A stretch of 64,000 bases of DNA, from assembly GCF_963973895.1 (NCBI RefSeq), contig NZ_CAXBBF010000001.1; one strand, given 5' to 3'. Made by a program: the position numbers and the translations under genes. This document shows, in pieces, positions 51,757 to 60,940 of this stretch. This DNA comes from Porticoccus sp950063125. Its GTDB lineage: Bacteria; Pseudomonadota; Gammaproteobacteria; Pseudomonadales; Porticoccaceae. Within the stretch, counting starts at the first letter, position 1. Every line of letters starts with the position of its first letter. The notes beneath the pieces were generated by a model. That model ran no database searches and was not told where the DNA came from. It worked only from the letters and a program-made list of their open reading frames with translations.

Positions 51757-53529
51757 TCAGTAGGTACGCGCCTTAGGCGCGAAGGCTTCCATGGTTTTAG
51801 GTGCAAAATTCACACCTCGCTTACCAACTTCTTTCGTCTCGGGAAAGTAGACAGAGTGGCACAACCAATTTGCATCGTCGCGCTCTGTGAAATCCTCACG
51901 GGCGTGAGCGCCGCGGCTTTCTGTTCTGACTTCGGCGGTGATGGCAGTAGCCTCTGCAACCTCTAGAAGATTCTGCAGTTCCAGCGCCTCAATGCGGGCT
52001 GTGTTAAAAGCATTGCTTTTGTCATCGAGACGGACATTTTCTATCCGGGGACGAAGGGCCTTAAGTTTCTCAATACCCTCCAGCATATAATCGCCGCGGC
52101 GGAACACACCAAAATAGTTCTGCATGATACTTTGCAGCTCAACCCGCAACTCTGCGGTAGTCTCACCCTCAGTCGAATTATTGATTCGATTTATGCCAGA
52201 CATAGCAGAGTCAATGTCTGCATCAGTGGCATCTTTCAGGTCAATCCCTTCACGCAGAGCCTGCTCAATGAACAGACCTGATGAGCGACCAAACACCACC
52301 AGATCCAGCAACGAGTTGCCACCTAAGCGGTTTGCACCATGAACAGACACACAGGCAACCTCTCCGCAAGCATACAAGCCATCAATAACCCGATCATTAC
52401 CCTCGGCATCAAGGGTAAGTGCCTGACCAGAAACATTAGTGGGAACACCGCCCATCATATAATGACAGGTGGGCACTACAGGGATGGGCTCTTTGACCGG
52501 ATCCACATGAGCAAACGTACGAGACAACTCACAGATACCGGGCAGACGACTCTCGAGAATCTCTTCACCGAGATGATCCAGCTTCAGCAACACGTGATCG
52601 CCTTTTTCACCGCAACCACGGCCTTCCAGAATCTCCAGAACCATGGATCGGGCAACCACATCTCGACCCGCCAGGTCTTTAGCATTGGGGGCATAGCGTT
52701 CCATAAAACGCTCACCATCTTTATTGATCAGATAACCGCCCTCACCACGGCAGCCCTCTGTCACCAGCGTGCCGGCACCAGCAATACCGGTGGGGTGGAA
52801 TTGCCACATTTCGATATCCTGAACCGGGAAACCAGCCCGGAGGGCCATACCGACACCGTCACCCGTGTTGATATGCGCATTGGTGGTCGACGCATAAATC
52901 CTTCCCGCACCGCCGGTGGCGAGCACCGTGGCCTTGGATTTCACATAAACGGTTTCGCCCGTTTCAATATTGATGGCAATAACACCGACAACTGCATTAT
53001 CCGCATTTTTTACGAGGTCGACCGCAAACCACTCATTAAAGAACACCGTATTGTTTTTGATATTATTTTGGTAGAGCGTGTGTAACAGGGCATGACCCGT
53101 ACGGTCGGCAGCAGCGCAGGTTCTTGCCGCCTGTCCGCCCTCACCGAAATTTTTGGACTGCCCACCGAACGGCCGCTGATAAATACGCCCCTCTTCGGTA
53201 CGAGAAAATGGGAGACCCATATGCTCCAGTTCAAATACTGCTTCAGGCCCGACAGAACACATATATTCAATGGCCTCTTGGTCACCGATATAATCGGAAC
53301 CTTTCACCGTGTCATACATATGCCAGCGCCAGTCGTCGTTGGGATCGTCGCTGGCAATCGCACAGGTAATCCCACCTTGCGCTGAAACTGTGTGTGAGCG
53401 CGTCGGAAAGACCTTGGAAATCACCGCTGTCTTATAGCCAGACTGGGCCAATTGGAGTGCGGCTCGCATACCGGCACCACCACCACCGACGATTACGCCG
53501 TCAAACGAAATGGTTCTTACACTACTCAT
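51757..53529 (-). CDS. sdhA: Succinate dehydrogenase flavoprotein subunit
   Basis: FAD-containing catalytic subunit, oxidises succinate to fumarate. The 590-residue protein carries covalently bound FAD at His46 in RSHTVSAQGG, with the GVIVGGGGAGMRAALQLA dinucleotide loop before it. HGANRLGGNSLLDLVVFGR and the Arg in the ESRGAHAREDF segment line the active site. Start at 53529; an upstream ATG 14 codons earlier overlaps sdhD and is less likely. Confidence 0.97.
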   Translation of the reverse strand: MSSVRTISFDGVIVGGGGAGMRAALQLAQSGYKTAVISKVFPTRSHTVSAQGGITCAIASDDPNDDWRWHMYDTVKGSDYIGDQEAIEYMCSVGPEAVFELEHMGLPFSRTEEGRIYQRPFGGQSKNFGEGGQAARTCAAADRTGHALLHTLYQNNIKNNTVFFNEWFAVDLVKNADNAVVGVIAINIETGETVYVKSKATVLATGGAGRIYASTTNAHINTGDGVGMALRAGFPVQDIEMWQFHPTGIAGAGTLVTEGCRGEGGYLINKDGERFMERYAPNAKDLAGRDVVARSMVLEILEGRGCGEKGDHVLLKLDHLGEEILESRLPGICELSRTFAHVDPVKEPIPVVPTCHYMMGGVPTNVSGQALTLDAEGNDRVIDGLYACGEVACVSVHGANRLGGNSLLDLVVFGRSSGLFIEQALREGIDLKDATDADIDSAMSGINRINNSTEGETTAELRVELQSIMQNYFGVFRRGDYMLEGIEKLKALRPRIENVRLDDKSNAFNTARIEALELQNLLEVAEATAITAEVRTESRGAHAREDFTERDDANWLCHSVYFPETKEVGKRGVNFAPKTMEAFAPKARTY

Positions 53530-53533
53530 GGAT

Positions 53534-53902
53534 TTAGATTCCCCATACGATATCAAGAGCCCATATGACATAAACCAGAGTGACTGTAATCATCCCCAGC
53601 TGAAGAAAAATACGCAGCGCGGTGGCCTTTGGACCAAGCAGACGCTCTGTGACGTAATCGGTCAAGACCGCCCACAAACCTATCCAGGCGTGGACAGCGA
53701 TAGACAGTACTGTCAGGACATTAAAGATTTTCATGGCGATATGGCTGTGAAGCCCGAGCCACTGACTGTATTCAAGGCCGGAATTAAACAGCAGGTAGGC
53801 CGTGATAAATACCGTGTAGGCAGCCATAACCACGGCGGTAACACGTTGCAGCAGCCAGTCTGAGAGACCACTGCGGCTGAAGCTTGTAACATTGGTAATC
53901 AT
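53534..53902 (-). CDS. sdhD: Succinate dehydrogenase membrane anchor subunit D
   Basis: A 122-residue, three-helix membrane anchor of succinate dehydrogenase. His71 (heme ligand), Asp82 and Tyr83 (quinone site) sit at the same numbers as in E. coli SdhD when counted from the ATG at 53902. That ATG overlaps the sdhC stop as ATGA, which decides the start; the ATG two codons earlier is an alternative. Confidence 0.92.
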   Translation of the reverse strand: MITNVTSFSRSGLSDWLLQRVTAVVMAAYTVFITAYLLFNSGLEYSQWLGLHSHIAMKIFNVLTVLSIAVHAWIGLWAVLTDYVTERLLGPKATALRIFLQLGMITVTLVYVIWALDIVWGI

Positions 53903-54276
53903 ACCCATACCCAGACCCCCGCGAGAATAATTAGAACAACAGCAACAAACAGGACAATTTTTGCGCCCAGGCGACCACCTTCAAGGGTTTCGCCCACACC
54001 AAAATCCATAATCAAGTGCCGGACACCCGCAACAATATGGTAGGCCAGGCCCGCTAACGCTGCCCAGACAATCAACTGGCAAATCGGGCTGCCCATCGTT
54101 TCCCTGATAGCATTAAATCCCTCTTCAGAGGACAAGCTGGTATCCAGCAACCACAAGAACACAGCGATTGCACCGAACAGCGCAACACCGGAAACACGAT
54201 GTAAAATAGATACATAAGAGGTTATCGGAAGCTCTATTGTTCCGATATCGAGATTTACAGGTCTTTTCTTGTTCAC
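53899..54276 (-). CDS. sdhC: Succinate dehydrogenase cytochrome b556 subunit C
   Basis: A 125-residue, three-helix anchor subunit, first gene of the TCA operon. RPVNLD and SYVSILHRVSGVALF at the start match SdhC, and His80 in YHIVAGVRHLIMDFG is the heme ligand. Start taken at the GTG at 54276, with AAGG about nine bases upstream; a GTG three codons earlier lies too close. Transcribed from 54381-54409, divergent from gltA. Confidence 0.93.
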   Translation of the reverse strand: MNKKRPVNLDIGTIELPITSYVSILHRVSGVALFGAIAVFLWLLDTSLSSEEGFNAIRETMGSPICQLIVWAALAGLAYHIVAGVRHLIMDFGVGETLEGGRLGAKIVLFVAVVLIILAGVWVWV

Positions 54277-54380
54277 GATATACACACCTTAAGTCCGCAG
54301 ATTGGGCAGAATGCAGAAATATAACGCAGGGAAAATCGGCTAAACCGTCGCCGGCATACCGGGCTAAAAATCGGGGAAAA

Positions 54381-54409
54381 ATTATAGAAGTATTGTAACA
54401 GGATTACAA
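54381..54409 (-). promoter_or_regulatory. Promoter of the sdhCDAB-sucAB-lpdA-sucCD operon
   Basis: On the minus strand TTGTAA (54409-54404), 17 bases, then a perfect TATAAT (54386-54381). About 105 bases before the sdhC start. The spacer contains one arm of a perfect palindrome. Confidence 0.7.
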
Positions 54410-54410
54410 T
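54392..54410. promoter_or_regulatory. Perfect palindrome over the sdhC -35/spacer
   Basis: ATTGTAA (54392-54398) N5 TTACAAT (54404-54410). It covers the -35 box and spacer of the sdhC promoter, a place where a bound protein would block RNA polymerase. TGTAA-N5-TTACA resembles the HexR operator of gammaproteobacteria, though the centre differs. The palindrome is seen; the regulator is inferred. Confidence 0.65.
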
Positions 54411-54491
54411 TAAACCAGCCCGACATTCAGCATTGATAGAGTTATATCTACAAAAGATAGCCGCTATTCACTCGCTGTATTTGTAGTAAAA

Positions 54492-54519
54492 TTGACAAAT
54501 CCAGAGAGAAGGCTATAGT
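54492..54519 (+). promoter_or_regulatory. Promoter of gltA
   Basis: TTGACA (54492-54497), 16 bases, TATAGT (54514-54519), close to sigma-70 consensus. The gltA start lies about 70 bases downstream, with AGGAG before it. The rest of the 54277-54587 region holds only this promoter and the sdhC promoter. Confidence 0.78.
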
Positions 54520-54587
54520 TTTGCGCCTCAGAAATAGTTTGCACGCTTGATGCTTGCATCTCGCTCCCTGATTCGTAGGAGAACCCA

Positions 54588-55865
54588 ATGAGCAATAAGA
54601 AGGTCCATCTTTCTGTAGAGGGCACGGATATTCATCTTGAATTACCGATACTTAAAAGTACTCTCGGACAGGATGTTATCGATATTTCGAAAGTGCCCGA
54701 AACAGGTTGTTTTACGTTCGACCCCGGCTTTGGCGCCACTGCTGCCTGTGAATCAAAAATCACTTTTATTGATGGCGACAAGGGCGTATTGCTCCATCGC
54801 GGCTACCCTATAGAACAACTCGCAAAAAAATCCGATTACCTTGAGACCTGTTATCTGCTGCTAAATGGGGAACTCCCCTCTCCCGAGGGAAAAAAGGATT
54901 TTGAGCAGATTATAAGAATGCACACCATGGTGAATCGCTCCATTGAGCAGTTCATGTCCGGCTTTCGTTACGATGCACACCCTATGGCTATGCTCTGTGG
55001 CGCGGTAGGCGGCCTGTCATCGTTTTACCACGACTCCATGGATATCAACGATCCTGAGCACCGGCTTATTACCGCACATCGGCTGATTGCCAAAATGCCA
55101 ACACTGGCAGCCATGTGTCACAAACATTTTATTGGTCAACCTTATATGTACCCCGATAACAAACTGGGTTACGCAGAGAACTTCCTACACATGATGTTTG
55201 GCACTCCCTGTGAAGAGAGCAACATCAACCCCGTTATTGCGAAGGCAATGGATCTGTTGTTCCTCCTTCACGCCGACCACGAACAAAATGCCTCCACTTC
55301 AACCGTCCGTCTCGCTGGCTCTTCCGGCGCCAACCCCTATTCCTGTATAGCTGCTGGCATCGCAGCACTGTGGGGGCCCGCCCACGGCGGGGCCAATCAG
55401 GCTGTCTTGGAGATGCTCGAGCAAATCGGCGATGAAAAACACATCGACAAGTACGTAGTACGCGCCAAAGACAAGGACGACCCCTTCCGGCTGATGGGCT
55501 TCGGTCACCGGGTCTATAAAAACTTCGATCCTCGCGCCAAGGTCATGAAAGAAGCCTGCGACGCAGTACTGGCTGAGCTCGGCATTGAAAATGACCCATT
55601 GCTTAAAATCGCCAAACGACTGGAACAGATTGCACTGGAAGACGAGTATTTTGTTGAGAAAAAACTCTACCCCAATGTGGATTTCTACTCGGGCATCATC
55701 ATGAAAGCCATTGGCATACCCACTGAGATGTTCACTGTCATCTTCGCTACCGGGCGCACTGTTGGCTGGATCTCTCACTGGAATGAAATGCTGAGCAACC
55801 CTTACCGTATCGGTCGTCCAAGACAACTCTACACTGGATCACCAAAACGGGACTATCCCGAGTAA
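54588..55865 (+). CDS. gltA: Citrate synthase (type II)
   Basis: Condenses acetyl-CoA and oxaloacetate to citrate. The 425-residue protein is the hexameric, NADH-sensitive type II form. The active-site triad is seen in HADHEQNASTSTVR, GPAHGGANQA and GHRVYKNFDPRAK (the last holding the Asp). FDPGFGATAACESKITFIDGD near the start is typical of this type. Its own promoter and terminator make it monocistronic, divergent from sdhC. Confidence 0.97.
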   Translation: MSNKKVHLSVEGTDIHLELPILKSTLGQDVIDISKVPETGCFTFDPGFGATAACESKITFIDGDKGVLLHRGYPIEQLAKKSDYLETCYLLLNGELPSPEGKKDFEQIIRMHTMVNRSIEQFMSGFRYDAHPMAMLCGAVGGLSSFYHDSMDINDPEHRLITAHRLIAKMPTLAAMCHKHFIGQPYMYPDNKLGYAENFLHMMFGTPCEESNINPVIAKAMDLLFLLHADHEQNASTSTVRLAGSSGANPYSCIAAGIAALWGPAHGGANQAVLEMLEQIGDEKHIDKYVVRAKDKDDPFRLMGFGHRVYKNFDPRAKVMKEACDAVLAELGIENDPLLKIAKRLEQIALEDEYFVEKKLYPNVDFYSGIIMKAIGIPTEMFTVIFATGRTVGWISHWNEMLSNPYRIGRPRQLYTGSPKRDYPE

Positions 55866-55896
55866 GGTCAGATACACTACCAATCTCTGCATACCC

Positions 55897-55924
55897 AAAA
55901 AGCCACTCTTTGAGTGGCTTTTTT
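55897..55924 (+). terminator. Terminator of gltA
   Basis: AGCCACTC (55901-55908), loop TTT, GAGTGGCT (55912-55919), extended by A and T runs on each side. Confidence 0.9.
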
Positions 55925-56061
55925 AATTCTATCCAGTTAAAACGCAAGGAGCTTACAGCTACAGCTAATTCGATTATTCTGTAGTAACATCAGAAAAAAG
56001 CTAACCTGAACTTGATCTGAAAAATCGAGTCTCAGTAAAAAGGTACATCCGGAGGCTACAA

Positions 56062-56496
56062 ATGAGCATTAAACCAGCGAGCAAACTACTTCTTCCCATC
56101 ACCATAGTACTGTCATTATTATTCACAGCGACCGCATATGCAGCGGAGAATACACCTGAAGGCGTCGTCAACGGTTACTACGCTGCATTAAAAGCACGGA
56201 AATACGAAGATGCTTACGACCTCCTGACACCAAGAATGATCGATGGTCGTACAAAAAAAGAATATGCAGCTGACTGGAAGAATATCGTGGATATGGCATC
56301 TGTCATTCTGCACGAATACGGCATATCGTCAGTCGAAATTGACGGTGAAACGGCCAAGGTCAATGCCTGGACCAGAGCCAGTGACGTCTTTAACACCGAT
56401 GGCATTATTGAAAAAGAAGTTGATCATCTGATCCTGACAGACGGCGTCTGGAAACTGGATGCAACAGAAGTCAGTATGGAAGCGGTCGATATGTAG
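56062..56496 (+). CDS. Secreted NTF2/DUF4878-like protein
   Basis: A 144-residue protein with a clear signal peptide (AYA, cut near residue 27). The mature part, TPEGVVNGYYAALKARKYEDAYDLL..., followed by alternating strands ending in DHLILTDGVWKLDATEV, has the look of a small NTF2/DUF4878 cone fold, often found in envelope proteins. A CCGGAGG ribosome site precedes the ATG. Own terminator, so monocistronic. Function unknown. Confidence 0.7.
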   Translation: MSIKPASKLLLPITIVLSLLFTATAYAAENTPEGVVNGYYAALKARKYEDAYDLLTPRMIDGRTKKEYAADWKNIVDMASVILHEYGISSVEIDGETAKVNAWTRASDVFNTDGIIEKEVDHLILTDGVWKLDATEVSMEAVDM

Positions 56497-56513
56497 TATT
56501 AATCCTGTCAATG

Positions 56514-56539
56514 AAACCGCCCTTTTGGGCGGTTTTTTT
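56514..56539 (+). terminator. Terminator after the NTF2-like gene
   Basis: AAACCGCCC (56514-56522), loop TTTT, GGGCGGTTT (56527-56535), then more T. Confidence 0.92.
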
Positions 56540-56550
56540 GTGTCTATTGA

Positions 56551-56985
56551 ATGACATCGGCACGACTAACGTCCAATAGTGCACTGCACCAATTCATGGA
56601 AGACTCAGCTGAGGAATATGTGGAAACAGAAGGCAGTCAGATAATGCAAAAAATTCAGGCCTACATCGTTGGTGCACTTCTGATGTTCGGTTCTGCCACA
56701 TGGGCAGCCATCTACGCAGAGAATGTATCCTCTGTCATCGCCATACTTTCGATCCCATCGCTTCTCGCCGGGTATATCTACGGCACCGCTCTACCACAAT
56801 ATGCATGGGGAATGTTACTGGGGATATGTTCTTATATGGTGCTGGAGTTTTTTATGTATGGCCCCGTATATCAGACAACCGGCCTGGTTTACGGCATTGC
56901 CTTTTTCACTTCCCTCGGGTGTGCCACGATTGGCTATGCTCTGCTCCGCTGGAAAACCAGAAGGATGAGCCGTTTCTCCGATTAA
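56551..56985 (+). CDS. Small membrane protein, unknown function
   Basis: Up to 144 residues with about four hydrophobic segments beginning at MQKIQAYIVGALLMFGS. No clear ribosome site marks the start; ATG codons at 56551, 56596 and 56644 are possible, the last beginning just before the first helix. No family recognised. It sits between two terminators, so is transcribed on its own, or by read-through, toward the tRNA-Ala gene on the other strand. Confidence 0.55.
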   Translation: MTSARLTSNSALHQFMEDSAEEYVETEGSQIMQKIQAYIVGALLMFGSATWAAIYAENVSSVIAILSIPSLLAGYIYGTALPQYAWGMLLGICSYMVLEFFMYGPVYQTTGLVYGIAFFTSLGCATIGYALLRWKTRRMSRFSD

Positions 56986-57065
56986 CACAGCTACACATAC
57001 CAGTTTTTCCGATGAATCAACCAGACTGTGTAGCGCTTAAATCCTTATCACCATCAACAAAGAAC

Positions 57066-57100
57066 AAAAAATCCCCCAGATTTTCATCTGGGGGATTTTT
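57066..57100. terminator. Bidirectional terminator beside tRNA-Ala
   Basis: Arms with core ATCCCCCAGA (57071-57080) and TCTGGGGGAT (57087-57096), with A-run and T-run extensions on both sides and a 6-nt loop. It lies 4 bases from the tRNA 3' end. Confidence 0.92.
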
Positions 57101-57104
57101 TGTT

Positions 57105-57180
57105 TGGTGGAGCTAAGCGGGATCGAACCGCTGACCTCAACACTGCCAGTGTTGCGCTCTCCCAGCTGAGCTATAGCCCC
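57105..57180 (-). tRNA. tRNA-Ala (anticodon GGC)
   Basis: A 76-nt cloverleaf on the minus strand. Acceptor GGGGCTA pairs with TAGCTCC and includes the G3:U70 wobble pair that marks alanine tRNAs. Anticodon stem CAACA/TGTTG has loop CTGGCAG, giving GGC. CCA is encoded. It follows gltX on the same strand. Confidence 0.97.
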
Positions 57181-57195
57181 GTAAAAGAGGGCGCA

Positions 57196-57224
57196 ATTTT
57201 AGGCACAGCCCCCTGGAGTGTCAA
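57196..57224 (-). promoter_or_regulatory. tRNA-Ala promoter overlapping the gltX stop codon
   Basis: TTGACA (57224-57219), 17 bases, TAAAAT (57201-57196), then a GC-rich discriminator TGCGCCC. The TGA of gltX (57223-57221) lies within the -35 box. Confidence 0.8.
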
Positions 57225-58735
57225 GCCTGTTCTTCAGGGTGTTCACTACGGGCTGCAGAGAGAAGACGGTAATCTTTCTCCCAGGCCTTTAGCTGCTTTT
57301 TAGAAACCCCGCCAGAGGCCTCCAGAGCGCTCCTGATACGCGCCCTGACCATATCAGGCCCAAGGATAGCCATGGCATCAAACAGGGGCGGAGCCGAGGA
57401 GGATCCGGCGACAGCAACAAACAGGGGGGATAAAAAATCCTTCAACTTTAATTCCATCCCCTTAGCCAACTGATTCAGCTCCTCATACAAGCCATCCCGG
57501 CTCCAATGACGCAATCCATCAAGGCGCCAGGAACTGTATTGGAGAATTCTCCGCACTGTTTCATTGTCCAGCTTTTTATGCTCAAAGTGCGCAGCGTCGA
57601 GTTTCGGCATGCCCGAAAACATAAATCCGAGTAATGGCGCAATATCGGAAAACTTTTCCACTCTCTCCTTGATCAGTGGAATCATCCTAGAGAGGTTGTC
57701 ACGGTTTATCGCCCATTCGGCAACACGATTGGCAAATGCCTGCTCATCCAGGTTTTCACGGATCCAGCGGCCATTCAGCCAGTCCAGCTTTTCAGTATCA
57801 AAAACCGGACCACCCAGATGTACAGCACACAAGTCAAACTGATCAACCATGTCCTGAAGGCCAAACTTTTCACTCTCGTCCGGCATGGACCATCCCATAC
57901 GCCCGAGATAATTGACCACAGCCTCGGGCATATAACCCATATCCCGATAATAATTGATGCTGGTGGGGTTTTTTCGCTTGCTGAGCTTACTTTTGTCGGG
58001 ATTTCGCAGCAATGGCATATGACAGAGCTCAGGCATCTCCCAGCCAAAATATTTATAGAGGAGAAGGTGTTTGGGTGCTGAGTTGATCCATTCCTCACCA
58101 CGAATGACATGGGTGATTTTCATCAGATGGTCGTCCACCACATTGGCAAGGTGGTAAGTGGGCATACCGTCTGCCTTCAGCAGAACCTGCATATCAACCT
58201 GTGACCAGGGAATCTCAACCTGGCCGCGCAACATATCCTGAAAAACGCAACTGCCCTCATCAGGAATCTTCATACGAATAACGTAAGGTTCTCCCGCTGC
58301 CAGGCGCTTCTCAACGTCCTCGGCCGACAAGAACAAACCGCGGCCATCATATTTTGTTGTTTCTCCCCTCGCTATCTGTTCACGGCGCATCTCGTCCAGC
58401 TCTTCAGACGTGGCAAAGCAATAAAATGCATGGCCTTTATCAACCAGCTCCATAACGTGTTGTTGATAAATACCTGTTCGCTCGCTCTGTCGATAAGGAC
58501 CATAAGGTCCACCAACGTCGGGTCCCTCGGACCACTCGAGGCCTAGCCAGCGCAAGGAGTCCAAAATCATTTTTTCAGATTCTGGGGTGCTGCGAACCCG
58601 GTCAGTATCTTCAATACGCAGGATAAACTCACCACCCTGGCTTCGGGCGAAACAAAGATTAAAAAGGGCTACATAGGCAGTCCCAACGTGGGGGTCGCCA
58701 GTGGGGGATGGAGCAATACGCGTGCGAACAGACAT
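57221..58735 (-). CDS. gltX: Glutamyl-tRNA synthetase
   Basis: Charges tRNA-Glu. The 504-residue class I synthetase has the HIGH-type motif in the APSPTGDPHVGTAYVAL segment and KLSKRKNPT as the KMSKS-type motif near residue 245. ATG at 58735 chosen over a TTG one codon before; the ribosome site is weak. Upstream of tRNA-Ala on the same strand, a usual neighbour in Pseudomonas. Confidence 0.96.
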   Translation of the reverse strand: MSVRTRIAPSPTGDPHVGTAYVALFNLCFARSQGGEFILRIEDTDRVRSTPESEKMILDSLRWLGLEWSEGPDVGGPYGPYRQSERTGIYQQHVMELVDKGHAFYCFATSEELDEMRREQIARGETTKYDGRGLFLSAEDVEKRLAAGEPYVIRMKIPDEGSCVFQDMLRGQVEIPWSQVDMQVLLKADGMPTYHLANVVDDHLMKITHVIRGEEWINSAPKHLLLYKYFGWEMPELCHMPLLRNPDKSKLSKRKNPTSINYYRDMGYMPEAVVNYLGRMGWSMPDESEKFGLQDMVDQFDLCAVHLGGPVFDTEKLDWLNGRWIRENLDEQAFANRVAEWAINRDNLSRMIPLIKERVEKFSDIAPLLGFMFSGMPKLDAAHFEHKKLDNETVRRILQYSSWRLDGLRHWSRDGLYEELNQLAKGMELKLKDFLSPLFVAVAGSSSAPPLFDAMAILGPDMVRARIRSALEASGGVSKKQLKAWEKDYRLLSAARSEHPEEQA

Positions 58736-58803
58736 CAAATAAACATTCCGTTTGGGGTGAATTGGGTCAACAGGAAAAAAGCGTAATTATACGCAGAACA
58801 GGA

Positions 58804-60768
58804 CTAATCAACAGATTTCAAGGCCGGCTGCCCCAAAAAATAACCCTGCGCCGCATTCACATCCAGCCCGGCTAGCTGATCCCATTCCTGTTCGTTTTCA
58901 ACACCTTCCACCCACAGCTGCAAACCACTGTTGTGGGCAAGTCCAGCGAGCGACTTGATATAGAATTGGTTGTCCAGATTCGTATCCAGCTCACGGAGAA
59001 AACTGCGATGAACCTTGAGATGATTCAACGGCAGGCTACTCAGATAACCAAAAGCTGCGGACTCAAGACCGAAATGGTCAATACCGAGTGAAGTACCGTG
59101 CTTCTGCAGGAGCTGACTAAAAGTCCTGAGAGATGCATCGTTTGCTTTCATGGCATATTCCGGCACCTCAAATACCAACTTCGCCGCCAGCCTCCGCTGA
59201 GACGCCAGGAAGTTATCAAGCCACCTCAGAAAACCGGAGGTTTTCACCGATACTATAGACAGATTGACACACAGTTTAGTGGGGGTCTCCTTTTCGCGCT
59301 CAGCCGACGCCAGTGACTCCAGAATCAGCCTGTCAAGGCTAGGCATCAGCCCCAGTCTTTCTGCAATGGGAACCACCACAGCAGCCGCCAGTAAATCCTT
59401 GCCGTTGAGAAAGCGCACATACACTTCCTGGGCTAGTAGCGCTTTATCCTGAATACTGACAATAGGCTGGTAGTGAAGCGCCACAAGCCGGTTTTGAATG
59501 GCCTGATTCAGAAATACTTCCCACTCATTGAGGGGCTTTCCTAATACGGGAATATCACCATTTTGCACATCGGCAAATTTGGTCCAACGGCTGGCACTAC
59601 CCAGCTTGGCCTGCCGGAGTGCAATATCGGCTTCGCCCAGCATTTCGGGACCACTGGTGATATTCGTATGAAAGGTATATCCCATGTGGAAAGACAATGG
59701 ACACTTCTCGTTATGAAGCCAACTGATGTCCTGGACGGCCCCAAATATTTTTTCTGCCAAAGCGTCGCCTTCTCCAGGGGTAATATCGGGGATAAACAGT
59801 GAAAACTCCGGGCCCTGCCGTCTGGCAACAATAGCCCGCGGATGATCAGTCACTGCGCTCTGCAAACGCTGGCCAACAGACTGGAGAATCGCATTTCCCT
59901 CTCCACGCCCGGCATACTCGTTGACGCATGAAATATCGTGCAATGCGACAATCGCCAGAGCGCCGGTATGCATGCCCTCCTCCTGGTCATCGACATAGCT
60001 TCGCAGGCGGTTGTCAAAATCACGCCGATTGGACAGCCCGGTAACCGCATCCTGAAAAGACTGTTTCTGCAGTCGATCAATGAGCGAGAGCTGATCTTCA
60101 AAAACGGCCTTGAGATGAAGAGCCATCCTATTCATGGCCTGAACGACGCTGCCAAGCTCACGAGTTTTCGGCAGGGGCTCCAGAACAACAAATTTTTTAT
60201 TGAAAATATCATTGGCTTGCTGCTCAACCCGGGCAAGTGGCACCAGCAACCATTTGAGCGCAATATAGGCCAACAAACAGACAGCCAGTGTAATAACAGC
60301 AAACCAGACTAACTGTGTCGTGGTAACCCGCCACAGTTTCAGGTAAGCCTGACCGGGATGACTGACAACGACCACCTCCCCCAGTTGCATCCAGTCAGAC
60401 GTTACTTCCGCCCTGCCTTCGTTACTGGGCAGGTCAATGAATGACACAAACCAGCCTGGAACACCCTGAAGAGAAACCGGAAACTCCCTGTCGATCAGGG
60501 TATTCCCGTCGAGATCGGAAAAATAAATGCGCTGAAAATAACCGCTGTCTGATACCGCATTGAACATCGTATCCATTGTTGCTATGTCTTTTTCCTGCGC
60601 CGCCTGGGTCATGGAAAGACCGAGGGAAGTAGCGGTGTCCTGCGCGTGGACATGCATCTGTTCAGCAACCAGTTGCTGGTTGTTATAAAGACTGACAAGC
60701 GTATTACCTGCGTACAGGCAGACAAACAACAAGACAATAGCGATAATCAGTTGGCGGAACAGTGTCAC
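58804..60768 (-). CDS. lapD: LapD-type c-di-GMP receptor (degenerate GGDEF-EAL)
   Basis: A 654-residue inner-membrane signalling protein like Pseudomonas LapD (about 648 residues). It has a helix at about 7-28, a periplasmic sensor domain (with Trp126), a second helix at about 150-175, and a HAMP linker. GGDEF is degraded to QGPEF at 318-322, and EAL to EVY at 448-450, so no synthase or esterase activity is expected, in line with binding only. In Pseudomonas, c-di-GMP-bound LapD holds LapG in the periplasm. Divergent from lapG. Confidence 0.93.
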   Translation of the reverse strand: MTLFRQLIIAIVLLFVCLYAGNTLVSLYNNQQLVAEQMHVHAQDTATSLGLSMTQAAQEKDIATMDTMFNAVSDSGYFQRIYFSDLDGNTLIDREFPVSLQGVPGWFVSFIDLPSNEGRAEVTSDWMQLGEVVVVSHPGQAYLKLWRVTTTQLVWFAVITLAVCLLAYIALKWLLVPLARVEQQANDIFNKKFVVLEPLPKTRELGSVVQAMNRMALHLKAVFEDQLSLIDRLQKQSFQDAVTGLSNRRDFDNRLRSYVDDQEEGMHTGALAIVALHDISCVNEYAGRGEGNAILQSVGQRLQSAVTDHPRAIVARRQGPEFSLFIPDITPGEGDALAEKIFGAVQDISWLHNEKCPLSFHMGYTFHTNITSGPEMLGEADIALRQAKLGSASRWTKFADVQNGDIPVLGKPLNEWEVFLNQAIQNRLVALHYQPIVSIQDKALLAQEVYVRFLNGKDLLAAAVVVPIAERLGLMPSLDRLILESLASAEREKETPTKLCVNLSIVSVKTSGFLRWLDNFLASQRRLAAKLVFEVPEYAMKANDASLRTFSQLLQKHGTSLGIDHFGLESAAFGYLSSLPLNHLKVHRSFLRELDTNLDNQFYIKSLAGLAHNSGLQLWVEGVENEQEWDQLAGLDVNAAQGYFLGQPALKSVD

Positions 60769-60940
60769 GCAAAATTCCTTTTGGGTTCAATTGACCGAGT
60801 CTAATCCAAACTGGCCCACTTGCCAATTGAGCACTGGATCACGCTACAGCGCCTCGCATCGTAGCCTTGCCAGGCGATGTCTATGATAAGATCAAAGTCG
60901 CTGTAAATAGGCCGATAACGTCGCAAAAAACGGAAAGAAA

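Noticed and set aside
52339..53085. 249-codon frame opposite sdhA
   Set aside because: Mirror of sdhA, which has all catalytic residues; composition and content are not protein-like.
58804..60768. Active diguanylate cyclase or phosphodiesterase
   Set aside because: Both signature motifs are degraded, and the lapG and adhesin context fits a LapD receptor.
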